Source: Thalassotalea_A litorea (lineage in GTDB: Bacteria; Pseudomonadota; Gammaproteobacteria; Enterobacterales; Alteromonadaceae). Taken from it: DNA of 50,812 nt. Each line of letters opens with the position of its first letter. The first letter of the stretch is position 1. The notes beneath the pieces were generated by a model. That model had not been told where the DNA came from. It was given only the letters and a program-made list of their open reading frames with translations, and did no database searches. Below are positions 43,072-50,812 of this stretch, one piece after another. The position numbers and the translations under genes were made by a program. The stretch is from NCBI RefSeq assembly GCF_043642205.1, contig NZ_JBHZSG010000022.1:1-50812 (forward strand), in the 5' to 3' direction.

Positions 43072-44469
43072 TTAATAGCGTCGGATTTTACTAAACGCTA
43101 ACGCCACTTTTTCCGGGGACTTAACGCCTGCGAAAACCTCGAGTCCGGAGTTCATATCCAACCCGTAAAACTCCTGATTATCCAACAAGGTTAACGCCTT
43201 ATCGAGGTTATCCGGGGCCAGACCGCCAGCGAGAAAACTGTGGTTAAACAGGGCATCACTGCCTTCAATCAATTGCCAGTCAAATGCCTTGCCGCTTCCG
43301 CCTTTATAGCTATCAAGTAAATATAAATCGTTGCCTAGTTCATCCAAATTTAGTTCTGGCACTGTATCGATAACTTTAACGGCCTTAATGATCTGACAGC
43401 CGGGTGGCAGTCCTGGTTTCAATTTATTGATATACGCTTGGTCTTCTGAGCCGTGCAGTTGCACCGCACTAAGCTTTAAATCGGTAGCCAGACGCTGAAC
43501 CTGTTCAATATCATCGTCGGCAAATACACCAACAAAATTAAGTGCAAGACCCTTTGCAAATACCGCATCGATAATGGCCATAGCCTTCTCTGGTTCAACA
43601 TAGCGCGGTGACTTTTCAACGAAAATTAGGCCACCGTATACTGCGCCTTTTAAGGCTGCGGTTATCGCATCTTCAACTTGAGTCAGGCCGCAGACTTTAT
43701 GATTACCATAAATAAGTGTTCGACAGGCAAGGTCGATATCCGCTTGCGCCATAATCGAACTCCCCACCAAAAAACCATCAACAGCGGGAGCAATCTCGCG
43801 TACCTGATGATTGTGATAAATCCCAGACTCGCTGATTACTAGCCGATCTTTGGGGATCATCGGTGCCAGTTCTAAGGTACGGGTAATATCCGTACTAAGA
43901 TCCCTTAGGTTGCGATTATTGATTCCGATTAGACGGGCATTTAAGCGAATTGCTCGTTGGGTCTCTTCTTCATTCGATACTTCGGTTAATACCCCAAGAT
44001 TTAATGAATGAGCCAGTTCGCTTAAGCGGGTGTATTCTTCATCGTTCAACACGCTTAGCATTAACAATACGCCGTCTGCGCCGTAATAACGTGCCAGATA
44101 AATTTGATATTCGTCGACAAAGAAATCTTTGTTTAGCACTGGGCAATCGACTCGACTTGTCACTTGCTGCAAGTAGTCAAACGTGCCCTGAAAATATTTT
44201 TCATCGGTCAATACCGAGATTACGGCCGCATGCTTTTGGTAGATGTCGGCAATCTCACCGACATTAAAATCCTCGCGGATCAGTCCCTTGGAAGGCGACG
44301 CCTTTTTACATTCAAGAATAAAACCCGCATTTTCCTGGCTCAAAGCCGCATAAAAATCTTTGCGACTTGGCACTAGCGTGTTGATAAAATTAGATAAAGG
44401 GAACGCCTGTTTGCGCTCGGCAATTTCGATACGTTTATCCGCGACGATGGTTTCTAAAATATTAGCCAC
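43072..44469 (-). CDS. trpCF: Fused indole-3-glycerol phosphate synthase / phosphoribosylanthranilate isomerase
   Basis: A 465-residue bifunctional protein. The N-terminal half (about 1-255) is the synthase, with FILECKKASPSKGLI and the conserved LIGINNRNLRDL. The C-terminal half (about 258-465) is the isomerase, starting VCGLTQVEDA and ending ...FYGLDMNSGLEVFAGVKSPEKV. The fusion order is that of E. coli TrpCF (about 453). It overlaps trpD by eight bases. Confidence 0.97.
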   Translation of the reverse strand: MANILETIVADKRIEIAERKQAFPLSNFINTLVPSRKDFYAALSQENAGFILECKKASPSKGLIREDFNVGEIADIYQKHAAVISVLTDEKYFQGTFDYLQQVTSRVDCPVLNKDFFVDEYQIYLARYYGADGVLLMLSVLNDEEYTRLSELAHSLNLGVLTEVSNEEETQRAIRLNARLIGINNRNLRDLSTDITRTLELAPMIPKDRLVISESGIYHNHQVREIAPAVDGFLVGSSIMAQADIDLACRTLIYGNHKVCGLTQVEDAITAALKGAVYGGLIFVEKSPRYVEPEKAMAIIDAVFAKGLALNFVGVFADDDIEQVQRLATDLKLSAVQLHGSEDQAYINKLKPGLPPGCQIIKAVKVIDTVPELNLDELGNDLYLLDSYKGGSGKAFDWQLIEGSDALFNHSFLAGGLAPDNLDKALTLLDNQEFYGLDMNSGLEVFAGVKSPEKVALAFSKIRRY

Positions 44470-45469
44470 GACTGATCTCCACCATTGAATTCAACGTGTT
44501 CAAAGCCTCGCCGGACTCAAGCACGGACAACACCTGTTGTGCTGCGGCGGGTAGCTCGTCGGCTTTGCCGGCGAGGTAAAGTAATGCGGCAGTATTGATC
44601 ACCACCGCGTCGCGATGTGCATCCTTGCCAGTGCCACTAAGGATCGCTTTGGTAAATTCGGCATTTTCTTCGGGTTCGCCACCGGTGATATCTGTCAGCG
44701 GATATTGGTTTAACCCAAACGATGCCGGAGACACGACTTTTTCTATCAGGGTGTCACCATTAATTTCAATGACCTGGGTTTCACCATGGATGGCCACTTC
44801 ATCAAGACCACTGCCGTGCACAACCCAGGCTCTTTTCACACCTGTTTTTTGCAAGGCCTGCGCCATAGGTTGCAATAAATCAGGGCTATAGACACCAAGT
44901 AACATGATGCTTGGACTGGCGGGATTAACGAGCGGGCCGAGAATATTAAACAACGTCCTGACGCCCATCGCTTTGCGTACCGGTGCCGCGTGGCGAAACC
45001 CGCTGTGATACTGGGGCGCAAACAAGAAGCAAAGATTGGCTTGTTCGATGCATTTTGCCGCCGTTTCGGGCGACATTTGCAGATTGACGCCAAAGGCTTC
45101 CAGCAGGTCCGCAGACCCGGATTTGCTGGAGACACTACGGTTACCATGTTTAGCCACTTTTAGGCCGCAGGCGGCGGCAACGATGGCTGATGTTGTGGAA
45201 ATATTGATGGTATGCGCGCCATCCCCGCCGGTGCCAACACAATCGATTAAATCATCTCGCGTCAACGGAAAATCGGTGGCGGCATTACGAATCGCGATGG
45301 CAGCACCTGCGATTTCACTGGCACTTTCCTGTTTCATTTTTAATGCAGTCAAAACGCTGGCAAGCAGTTCACCGGCCACTTCACCATTGACGACCTGACT
45401 GAAAAACTGCTGCGCCTGATCTATGCTAAGATCTTTGCCTGCTATTATTTGTTCGAGTAGTTGAGACAT
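44462..45469 (-). CDS. trpD: Anthranilate phosphoribosyltransferase
   Basis: A 335-residue enzyme that adds the phosphoribosyl group of PRPP to anthranilate. The PRPP loop is VGTGGDGAHTINIST (78-92), followed by KHGNRSVSSKSGSADLLEA. In E. coli this domain is fused to TrpG; here it is separate, with trpG ending 17 bases upstream. Confidence 0.97.
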   Translation of the reverse strand: MSQLLEQIIAGKDLSIDQAQQFFSQVVNGEVAGELLASVLTALKMKQESASEIAGAAIAIRNAATDFPLTRDDLIDCVGTGGDGAHTINISTTSAIVAAACGLKVAKHGNRSVSSKSGSADLLEAFGVNLQMSPETAAKCIEQANLCFLFAPQYHSGFRHAAPVRKAMGVRTLFNILGPLVNPASPSIMLLGVYSPDLLQPMAQALQKTGVKRAWVVHGSGLDEVAIHGETQVIEINGDTLIEKVVSPASFGLNQYPLTDITGGEPEENAEFTKAILSGTGKDAHRDAVVINTAALLYLAGKADELPAAAQQVLSVLESGEALNTLNSMVEISRG

Positions 45470-45486
45470 ATACGTATCCTTGTTCC

Positions 45487-46116
45487 TTAACGATGAGTCT
45501 GCATTGAAGACACAGAGGAAGCGTTTTCACCATCAAGCAGATATTGAAAACTTTGTTCGAGTAGCTGGCTGCCCTTAGACGTTAACAATGATTCCGGATG
45601 GAATTGAAAACCTAAAACCTTGTCCTGAGAATGCTCGATTGCCATTGCCATCCCCTGATAGTCGGCGATAACCGTTAATGTGTCAGGCATATTCGTAGCA
45701 ATCAATGAATGATAGCGAGCAACGGGTAGGGGACTTGGTAAATTCGCAAACGGGCCCTGTTGTTGGTGAGCGACCAAAGAGGCCTTGCCATGAACGATTT
45801 CTCCGGCTCGTTCGACGTTACCGCCATAATGCTCAACCAGTGCCTGATGACCCAGGCAGATACCAAGAATCGGAAATTTACCGCAGCAACGTTGCAGTAA
45901 CTCCATCAGACAACCGGCCTGGGATGGAGAGCCGGGACCTGGTGAAATCACCAGAATCACCGGATCCTTTTCCGCGAGCATTGTCTGATAGATATAGTCA
46001 GCACTGACGGTGTTACGGTAAATCACTGGCGCAAAGCCAAGGGTTTTAAATTCATCGACCAGGTTGTAGGTAAACGAATCGAGATTATCTAACATGTATA
46101 ATTTTACCGATTGCAT
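45487..46116 (-). CDS. trpG: Anthranilate synthase component II (glutamine amidotransferase)
   Basis: A 209-residue class I amidotransferase that supplies ammonia to TrpE. The catalytic triad is Cys87 (GICLGHQ), His173 and Glu175 (FQFHPES). It starts directly after the trpE stop codon with no intervening base, so the two subunits are probably translationally coupled. The C-terminal 15 residues (Ser/Asn-rich) are unconserved. Confidence 0.96.
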   Translation of the reverse strand: MQSVKLYMLDNLDSFTYNLVDEFKTLGFAPVIYRNTVSADYIYQTMLAEKDPVILVISPGPGSPSQAGCLMELLQRCCGKFPILGICLGHQALVEHYGGNVERAGEIVHGKASLVAHQQQGPFANLPSPLPVARYHSLIATNMPDTLTVIADYQGMAMAIEHSQDKVLGFQFHPESLLTSKGSQLLEQSFQYLLDGENASSVSSMQTHR

Positions 46117-47802
46117 TTACACCGTCTCCTTTGTGTTTAAATCTGCTTGCGCTAATTGAATGGCTTTAATAACCGCCTGAGCTTTTTGTCGTGTCTCATC
46201 GGCTTCAGCCTGGGGATCGGAATCATATACCACCCCGGCGCCAGCCTGAATGTAGGCCTTGTTATCCTGTACGAATGCCGAGCGGATGACGATACAGGTA
46301 TCCATATCGCCGCTGGCGTTTAGATAACCGACCGCACCACCGTAGCTGCCGCGTCGCTGGCCTTCAAATTGGCGGATAAGTTCCGTTGCCCGAACTTTTG
46401 GTGCGCCGGATAAGGTGCCCATATTCATGCAGGCCTGATAGGCATGCAAGGCGTCCAGTTCATCTTGCAATGTGCCAACGACCCGGGACACTAGGTGCAT
46501 GACGTGTGAATAGCGATCCACCTTCAACAATTCTGCGACATGACGAGTACCACCGACACTGACTCTGGCGATGTCATTGCGGGCAAGGTCGACCAGCATT
46601 AAATGTTCTGCTTTTTCTTTAATATCGTTGCGTAGCTCTAACTCAATACGACCATCGAGATCATCGCTGTAGCTGCCATCTCGGCGGAATCCACGGCCTC
46701 GGGTACCGGCAATCGGATAAAGTTCTACCTGACGATTGCTGGCGGTAAATTTCAGAGCCGATTCCGGCGATGCCCCGAATAACTCAAAACGATCGTCTTT
46801 AAGATAAAACATGTACGGGCTGGGGTTGGTTCGTTTTAACTGGCGGTAAGCCTGAACCGTATCTGGACAAGCGATAGAAAACGTTCTTGACGGCACTACC
46901 TGAAAAATATCACCGGCACGAATATGCTCTTTTAAGTCTTCTACCTGCTGACAAAACTCGGCATCACTGACGTTAACGTCCACCGGCAGACTCTCTGTGG
47001 TGATGTTTGCAGCGACTGAATTGATAGCTACATCGTCGCCTTCAGACGTCTTTTGTTGGGGAGGGTCCATCAATAGCCATTGCTCACATTGCTGATGCAA
47101 TGCCGCCAGGTGCTGCTTCACTGGGGCATTTTCCCCAACGCTAAAGCTGTTGCTGATAAACTGCGTGGTTTGTTGCTGATGGTCAATTAACACCAATGTA
47201 CGGGCAAGATAGAACACAAAATCCGGACATTGATTCACACTGTCACTAACCTTCGGCAATTGTTCACTGACGCTGATCAAATCAAAGGCAAATGCACCAC
47301 CTAAAAAGGTGGCATAAGGACTGGTACTGTCTGGCGCCATGTTTTGTAAAACCCGCAATACTTCAAACGGGTTCAGTGCCAGTAAGCGTGACGCTTCGTC
47401 TAACTGAGCATCGGGTGTACTGAAAACGACATGACATTGACTCACCAATTGTTCGGGCACTTTCGCATTTTCGAATTTGTCGGCGGTGTCGGTAACTTGA
47501 AGGTCGCTGGCGAAGTGGTCGGCTGAAAAATAGTCTTTTAACTGCCGAAGCAGGGCATCGCCATCTGCCGTTAACGCATATAAATCGACGCGGTTGCCGT
47601 GACATTCAACCTTTACGCTGGAATCGATTAACAAAATACTTTTAAGCGCGCGCTTATCGCTGATTTCCGCAGACTCGAGCAATAAACAGTGCTGCTTGTT
47701 CGCCGTTAACTGGGCAAACAGGGACAAGGGATCTTGTTGATAGGCGCCATGGAGAATCTCTGTCTGTACCTGAGTCGAAAATGTGTGTTGAAAATGATTC
47801 AT
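46117..47802 (-). CDS. trpE: Anthranilate synthase component I
   Basis: A 561-residue enzyme that converts chorismate to anthranilate, the committed step. LLLESAEIS near residue 45 is the feedback-inhibition segment that binds tryptophan. The chorismate domain shows FQVVPSRTFS, PSPYMFYLK, GASPES, IAGTRGRG and GGAVGYLN. The frame extends 24 codons upstream, but ATG 47802 aligns with the E. coli start. First structural gene of the operon, about 200 bases after the attenuator. Confidence 0.96.
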   Translation of the reverse strand: MNHFQHTFSTQVQTEILHGAYQQDPLSLFAQLTANKQHCLLLESAEISDKRALKSILLIDSSVKVECHGNRVDLYALTADGDALLRQLKDYFSADHFASDLQVTDTADKFENAKVPEQLVSQCHVVFSTPDAQLDEASRLLALNPFEVLRVLQNMAPDSTSPYATFLGGAFAFDLISVSEQLPKVSDSVNQCPDFVFYLARTLVLIDHQQQTTQFISNSFSVGENAPVKQHLAALHQQCEQWLLMDPPQQKTSEGDDVAINSVAANITTESLPVDVNVSDAEFCQQVEDLKEHIRAGDIFQVVPSRTFSIACPDTVQAYRQLKRTNPSPYMFYLKDDRFELFGASPESALKFTASNRQVELYPIAGTRGRGFRRDGSYSDDLDGRIELELRNDIKEKAEHLMLVDLARNDIARVSVGGTRHVAELLKVDRYSHVMHLVSRVVGTLQDELDALHAYQACMNMGTLSGAPKVRATELIRQFEGQRRGSYGGAVGYLNASGDMDTCIVIRSAFVQDNKAYIQAGAGVVYDSDPQAEADETRQKAQAVIKAIQLAQADLNTKETV

Positions 47803-48007
47803 TATTATTGCCAAATTGTGAGTAAAACCGGGTTTAATTAATCCGTGTACTAGGGTTAATGCCATCTGCAGCATTGCTATCAGGCGTTGTTTTTAAACAT
47901 TGCTTGTTACCAAGGCATGTCTACGTCAGTTAGCAATTAAAACGATGGGTAAACGTCCTTCGTAATTGGTATTAGTTATAACTATTTGTTTTTAATGCCT
48001 AAAAACG

Positions 48008-48033
48008 AAAAAACCCGCTCGTTAAGCGGGTTT
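48008..48033 (-). terminator. trp attenuator terminator
   Basis: On the minus strand AAACCCGCT pairs with AGCGGGTTT (9 bp, 5-base loop), followed by a run of T (48008-48013 region). The upstream GTGGGTT (within 48065-48075) can pair with AACCCGC as the antiterminator. CATAAC / GTTATG (48062-48090 region) forms the earlier, competing 1:2 stem. These are the four pairing segments expected of a trp attenuator. Confidence 0.9.
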
Positions 48034-48071
48034 AAGTCATTTTTCGCGAATACGCAAAGCCTCATAACCCA

Positions 48072-48131
48072 CTATGTTGAGTTATGCCACCACCAAATAA
48101 TCGTAGTAATTACTAGCTTTGCCTGTACCAT
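48072..48131 (-). CDS. trpL: trp operon leader peptide
   Basis: A 19-residue ORF on the minus strand: M-V-Q-A-K-L-V-I-T-T-I-I-W-W-W-H-N-S-T, stop. The three consecutive Trp codons are placed just before the 1:2 stem, so ribosome stalling for lack of charged tRNA-Trp would free the antiterminator. A 12-base perfect palindrome TAGTAATTACTA (48104-48115) lies in its coding part. Upstream, TTGACT (48193-48198, minus) and TATACA (48165-48170) are possible promoter parts, but their 22-base spacing is poor. Confidence 0.9.
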   Translation of the reverse strand: MVQAKLVITTIIWWWHNST

Positions 48132-48216
48132 TACGGCTTGTTTCCACGTAAAATGTAAATTCTTTGTATAGAAAACAGCAAAATACGCCGTAAGTCAACC
48201 TCTGGAGTAAAAACTC

Positions 48217-49152
48217 TTGCAAAAAAATGCAATGGCCAATCAAATCCCACAAAACCCGGTTTCGGGTCAGGGTGAATCACGGTTGATTTCTAACGGGGAT
48301 GCAAACGTAAGCAGCGAGCACCTGCGGGTTGATCTCCATTCCCATACCCTGTGTTCCGATGGTCATTTAACGGTTGCAGAACTCATCGATCGGGCAACTA
48401 ATTATCAAATCGATCAGCTGGCCATTACTGATCACGATACCGTAGCCGCGATACCTCTCGCCAAAGCTCACATTCAGGAAAATGCGTTACCGTTGAGATT
48501 GATTACCGGCATTGAAGTTTCCACCAGTTGGCAAGGGTTTGAAATCCATATTGTGGGTCTGAATTTTGATGAGCAACATCCGGCGATTACTGAAATCGTT
48601 TTAAAACAACAACAAACCCGTGAAGACCGGGCGCGACGGATTGGTGACAAACTGGCAAAAGCTGGGTTTATTAACGTCTATGACGAGGCAAAAAAACTGG
48701 CTGGGGAAGGCAGTATTACCCGCGCACATTTTGCTAAAGTATTATTAAATCAGGGGCATGTAAGTGCAATGCAAAAAGCCTTTGATAAGTATCTGGGCAA
48801 AGGTCAGCGAGCTTATGTAAAACCGGGTTGGGTTGAGATTGCCCAAGCGGTTGCTGCAATTCGTGCGGCAGGCGGTATATCGGTGATCGCCCATCCGATG
48901 AAATATGGCTTGTCGACGAAATGGTTGCGCCGGCTTATCCTTGATTTTAAAGCGGTCGATGGTCAGGCCATTGAAGTGGCGTCACCACAGATGAATCCGC
49001 AGCAGCAACAAATGTTATTCGGCTTTTGTCACGAGTATGAATTACTTGCTTCCGTGGGATCGGATTTTCACTATCCAACCCGTTGGAGCGATTTAGGGCG
49101 TAATTTGGCTGTACCAGAAGGCACCAATGTTGTCTGGCAACAATGGACCTAA
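48217..49152 (+). CDS. rnm: PHP-domain 5'-3' exoribonuclease RNase AM (YciV type)
   Basis: A 311-residue PHP-family phosphoesterase. Members trim RNA 5' ends and hydrolyse 3',5'-nucleotide bisphosphates. Metal-binding motifs are DLHSHTLCSDG (39-49), AITDHDT, GIEVS, IAHPMKY and GSDFHYP. The TTG start at 48217 has GGAG 9 bases upstream; an ATG at 48232 is the alternative but lacks a ribosome-binding site. About 35 residues precede the PHP domain. It is divergent from trpL, its usual place next to the trp operon, and followed by yciO. Confidence 0.92.
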   Translation: MQKNAMANQIPQNPVSGQGESRLISNGDANVSSEHLRVDLHSHTLCSDGHLTVAELIDRATNYQIDQLAITDHDTVAAIPLAKAHIQENALPLRLITGIEVSTSWQGFEIHIVGLNFDEQHPAITEIVLKQQQTREDRARRIGDKLAKAGFINVYDEAKKLAGEGSITRAHFAKVLLNQGHVSAMQKAFDKYLGKGQRAYVKPGWVEIAQAVAAIRAAGGISVIAHPMKYGLSTKWLRRLILDFKAVDGQAIEVASPQMNPQQQQMLFGFCHEYELLASVGSDFHYPTRWSDLGRNLAVPEGTNVVWQQWT

Positions 49153-49204
49153 TTATGCCTAATGTAAGTTGCGGCTGGTTAAGCAAACGTAGAAGGAAGT
49201 GGTA

Positions 49205-49825
49205 ATGAGTCAGTTTTTTTATATGCATCCGGATAATCCACAACCTCGATTAATCAAACAGGCCTGTGAGATGATCCACCAAGGTGCGGTGATCGTCTAT
49301 CCTACCGATTCCGGCTATGCGTTAGGTTGCCATATCGGCGATAAACAGGCGTTAGAGCGAATTTGTCGCATCCGTGATATTGATAAACACCATAACTTTA
49401 CACTGTTGTGCCGGGACTTATCGGAGTTGGCCACATACGCGCGGGTGGATAATGCCTATTTTCGTATCCTCAAAAACAATACCCCGGGCAAATACACGTT
49501 TATTTTTAAAGGGACCAAGGAAGTGCCGCGACGGTTATTGAATGATAAAAAGAAAACCATAGGTATCCGTATTCCCGAAAACCCGATTGCCATGGCGTTA
49601 TTGGAAGCGTTGGGGGAGCCTTTAATGTCCACCAGTCTGATTTTGCCGGGCAATGACAGCACAGAATTTGATCCGGAACTGATCCGTGATAACTTAGAGA
49701 AACGCGTAGATTTAATCTTAAACGGCGGATATCTTGGGGAAAAGCCAACAACCGTGGTGGATTTAACCGATGATTATCCACAGATCCTTCGCCATGGCGA
49801 AGGGCCTGTAGCACCGTTTGAGTAA
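49205..49825 (+). CDS. yciO: YciO, Sua5/YrdC-like protein
   Basis: A 206-residue protein of the YrdC/Sua5 fold, nearly collinear with E. coli YciO (206). It has IVYPTDSGYALGC, KNNTPGKYTFIFKGTKEVPRR and LMSTSLILPG, the nucleotide-binding surface related to threonylcarbamoyl-AMP synthases. AAGGAAGTGGTA before the ATG is a good ribosome-binding site. Its cellular role is less certain than that of TsaC. Confidence 0.94.
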   Translation: MSQFFYMHPDNPQPRLIKQACEMIHQGAVIVYPTDSGYALGCHIGDKQALERICRIRDIDKHHNFTLLCRDLSELATYARVDNAYFRILKNNTPGKYTFIFKGTKEVPRRLLNDKKKTIGIRIPENPIAMALLEALGEPLMSTSLILPGNDSTEFDPELIRDNLEKRVDLILNGGYLGEKPTTVVDLTDDYPQILRHGEGPVAPFE

Positions 49826-49836
49826 CAGGATTGGAT

Positions 49837-50700
49837 TTGACAACCACAACGACAACAATCACAACCACCATCCGTGAACATTCCTTAGCGGAACCTCAGA
49901 GCGATATTGAGCAAGGTGTTATGCAACAGCAAGTCTTGCCTCTGGCCCTGGTTCATGGTGAAGCGGTGGTGGAAAAGCCTCAGGATTTATTTATTCCGCC
50001 CGATGCCCTGGAAATCATTCTGGAAGCCTTTGAAGGGCCTTTGGACTTATTGCTGTATCTAATCCGCAAGCAAAAGTTTGATATTGTCGAATTACCGATT
50101 GCTGAAATTACCCACCAATATATGGAATACGTGGATGTAATGAAGTCATTGAAGCTTGAACTGGCCGCCGAATATCTGGTGATGGCGGCGATTCTTGCCG
50201 AGATCAAATCTCGTTTGCTGCTGCCAAAAACCACGGTTGAGGATGAAGAAGAAGATCCCCGTGCTGAGCTTATCCGTCGTTTGCAGGAATATGAAGTCAT
50301 TAAACAAGCGGCTGAAGATATGGATGAGTTACCGAGACTGGAGCGCGATGTTCATCTGGCCAATGTAGATTTACCTCAAAGTTATCAACCGCGAGTCGTA
50401 GAAACTCAGGTCGATCTTCAGGATCTGGTATTGGCCATGCAAGGCGTGTTGAAACGCGCCGAAGCTTTTGAACATCACCATATTCAGCGGGAAAACCTGT
50501 CGACACGTGAGCGCATGAGCCAAATCTTAGCAAAATTAAAACCGGGACAGTTTGTTGAATTTAGCGATTTGTTTCAGGTTCAGGAAGGTCGGGCTGGTGT
50601 AGTGGTAACTTTTCTGGCGATTCTGGAGTTAATTAAGGAATCTCTGGTAGAATGCGTGCAATCACAGGTGTTTGGCCATATTCAGGTAAAATCCGTTTGA
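49837..50700 (+). CDS. scpA: Segregation and condensation protein A
   Basis: The kleisin subunit of the SMC-ScpAB chromosome condensin. Core signature: FEGPLDLLLYLIRKQKFDIVELPIAEITHQY, then EYLVMAAILAEIKSRLLLP, and a C-terminal winged helix (LSTRERMSQILAKL...FQVQEGRAGVVVTFLAIL). No ATG lies near the upstream end. TTG 49837 has AGGA six bases upstream and gives a Thr-rich start; ATG 49921 with AAGG nearby would give 259 residues starting MQQQVLPLAL. Its normal partner scpB is not seen before the window ends, and a dispersed repeat starts 37 bases after the stop. Confidence 0.93.
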   Translation: MTTTTTTITTTIREHSLAEPQSDIEQGVMQQQVLPLALVHGEAVVEKPQDLFIPPDALEIILEAFEGPLDLLLYLIRKQKFDIVELPIAEITHQYMEYVDVMKSLKLELAAEYLVMAAILAEIKSRLLLPKTTVEDEEEDPRAELIRRLQEYEVIKQAAEDMDELPRLERDVHLANVDLPQSYQPRVVETQVDLQDLVLAMQGVLKRAEAFEHHHIQRENLSTRERMSQILAKLKPGQFVEFSDLFQVQEGRAGVVVTFLAILELIKESLVECVQSQVFGHIQVKSV

Positions 50701-50701
50701 C

Positions 50702-50776
50702 ATGGAACAACCTTTGTTAAGCAATAACGCCGGGTTTATACCAATCACACTAAGTTTGTGCACAACTCAGAGTTAG
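50702..50776 (+). CDS. Short ORF after scpA that runs into the repeat
   Basis: ATG at 50702, one base after the scpA stop, opens a 24-codon frame (MEQPLLSNNAGF...) whose last half and stop codon lie inside the dispersed repeat. It may be the cut-off 5' end of a gene such as scpB, or chance. There is no strong ribosome-binding site. Confidence 0.2.
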   Translation: MEQPLLSNNAGFIPITLSLCTTQS

Positions 50777-50812
50777 GGCAGAGGTTCAGTTACAACATAG
50801 ATTTTATTGATA
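50738..50812 (-). repeat. Dispersed repeat, copy 4 (right end cut by window edge)
   Basis: ATACCAATCACACTAAGTTT followed by GTGCACAACTCAGAGTTAGGG and GAGGTTCAGTTACAACA matches copy 3 in the same orientation. It continues past the window. Confidence 0.87.

Noticed and set aside
47986..48171. 61-codon plus-strand frame across the trp leader
   Set aside because: It is antisense to trpL and the attenuator, whose function is clear.

Overview
The window looks like the chromosome of a marine gammaproteobacterium of the Alteromonadales type (Colwelliaceae or Alteromonadaceae). The evidence is protein similarity recognised by eye, the gene orders dacA-rlpA-rodA-mrdA-rlmH-rsfS-nadD-holA-lptE-leuS-ybeL, trpE-G-D-CF-B-A and rnm-yciO-scpA, moderate GC content, and a fused nuoCD. 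No rRNA, tRNA, CRISPR array, prophage or classical insertion sequence with a transposase was seen.

Layout. (1) Bases 1-11235, minus strand: one tightly packed cell-envelope and housekeeping cluster. It covers leucyl-tRNA synthetase, LPS assembly (lptE), the DNA polymerase III delta subunit, NAD synthesis, two ribosome-linked factors, the elongation peptidoglycan machinery (PBP2 and RodA), RlpA and the carboxypeptidase DacA. (2) 11489-14984, plus strand: a ybeL-type zinc-ribbon protein, a large Lon-like protease and a small membrane protein. (3) About 15189-16735: an accessory island. It holds what I read as two integron gene cassettes with attC sites and no integrase, then a run of closely packed perfect hairpins bracketed by a 15-bp direct repeat. 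(4) 16793-31719: a complete 13-gene nuo operon for proton-pumping complex I, mostly joined by 1-14 nt overlaps. (5) 31971-34964: a DUF4097-type beta-helical lipoprotein and the cold-shock helicase deaD, which has a long structured leader. (6) 35938-40822: stand-alone genes (hppD, a secreted amidohydrolase, carbonic anhydrase, ppiC, two small membrane proteins), several with clear intrinsic terminators. (7) 40944-48131, minus strand: the complete trp operon behind a classical attenuator whose leader peptide has three tandem Trp codons. (8) 48217-50700, plus strand: rnm, yciO, scpA.

A dispersed repeat family occurs four times: at both window edges (cut off by the edge) and on either side of deaD, where the two copies face each other. 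Complete copies have terminal inverted repeats reading ACCAATCAC...GTGATTGGT, with no coding capacity. Every copy sits at the 3' end of a gene.

The parts most worth a second look are the integrase-less cassette pair (15190-16205), the hairpin array just upstream of nuoA (16261-16585), the repeat family around deaD and after scpA, and the cluster of TGTCTAGTTAA repeats upstream of hppD.
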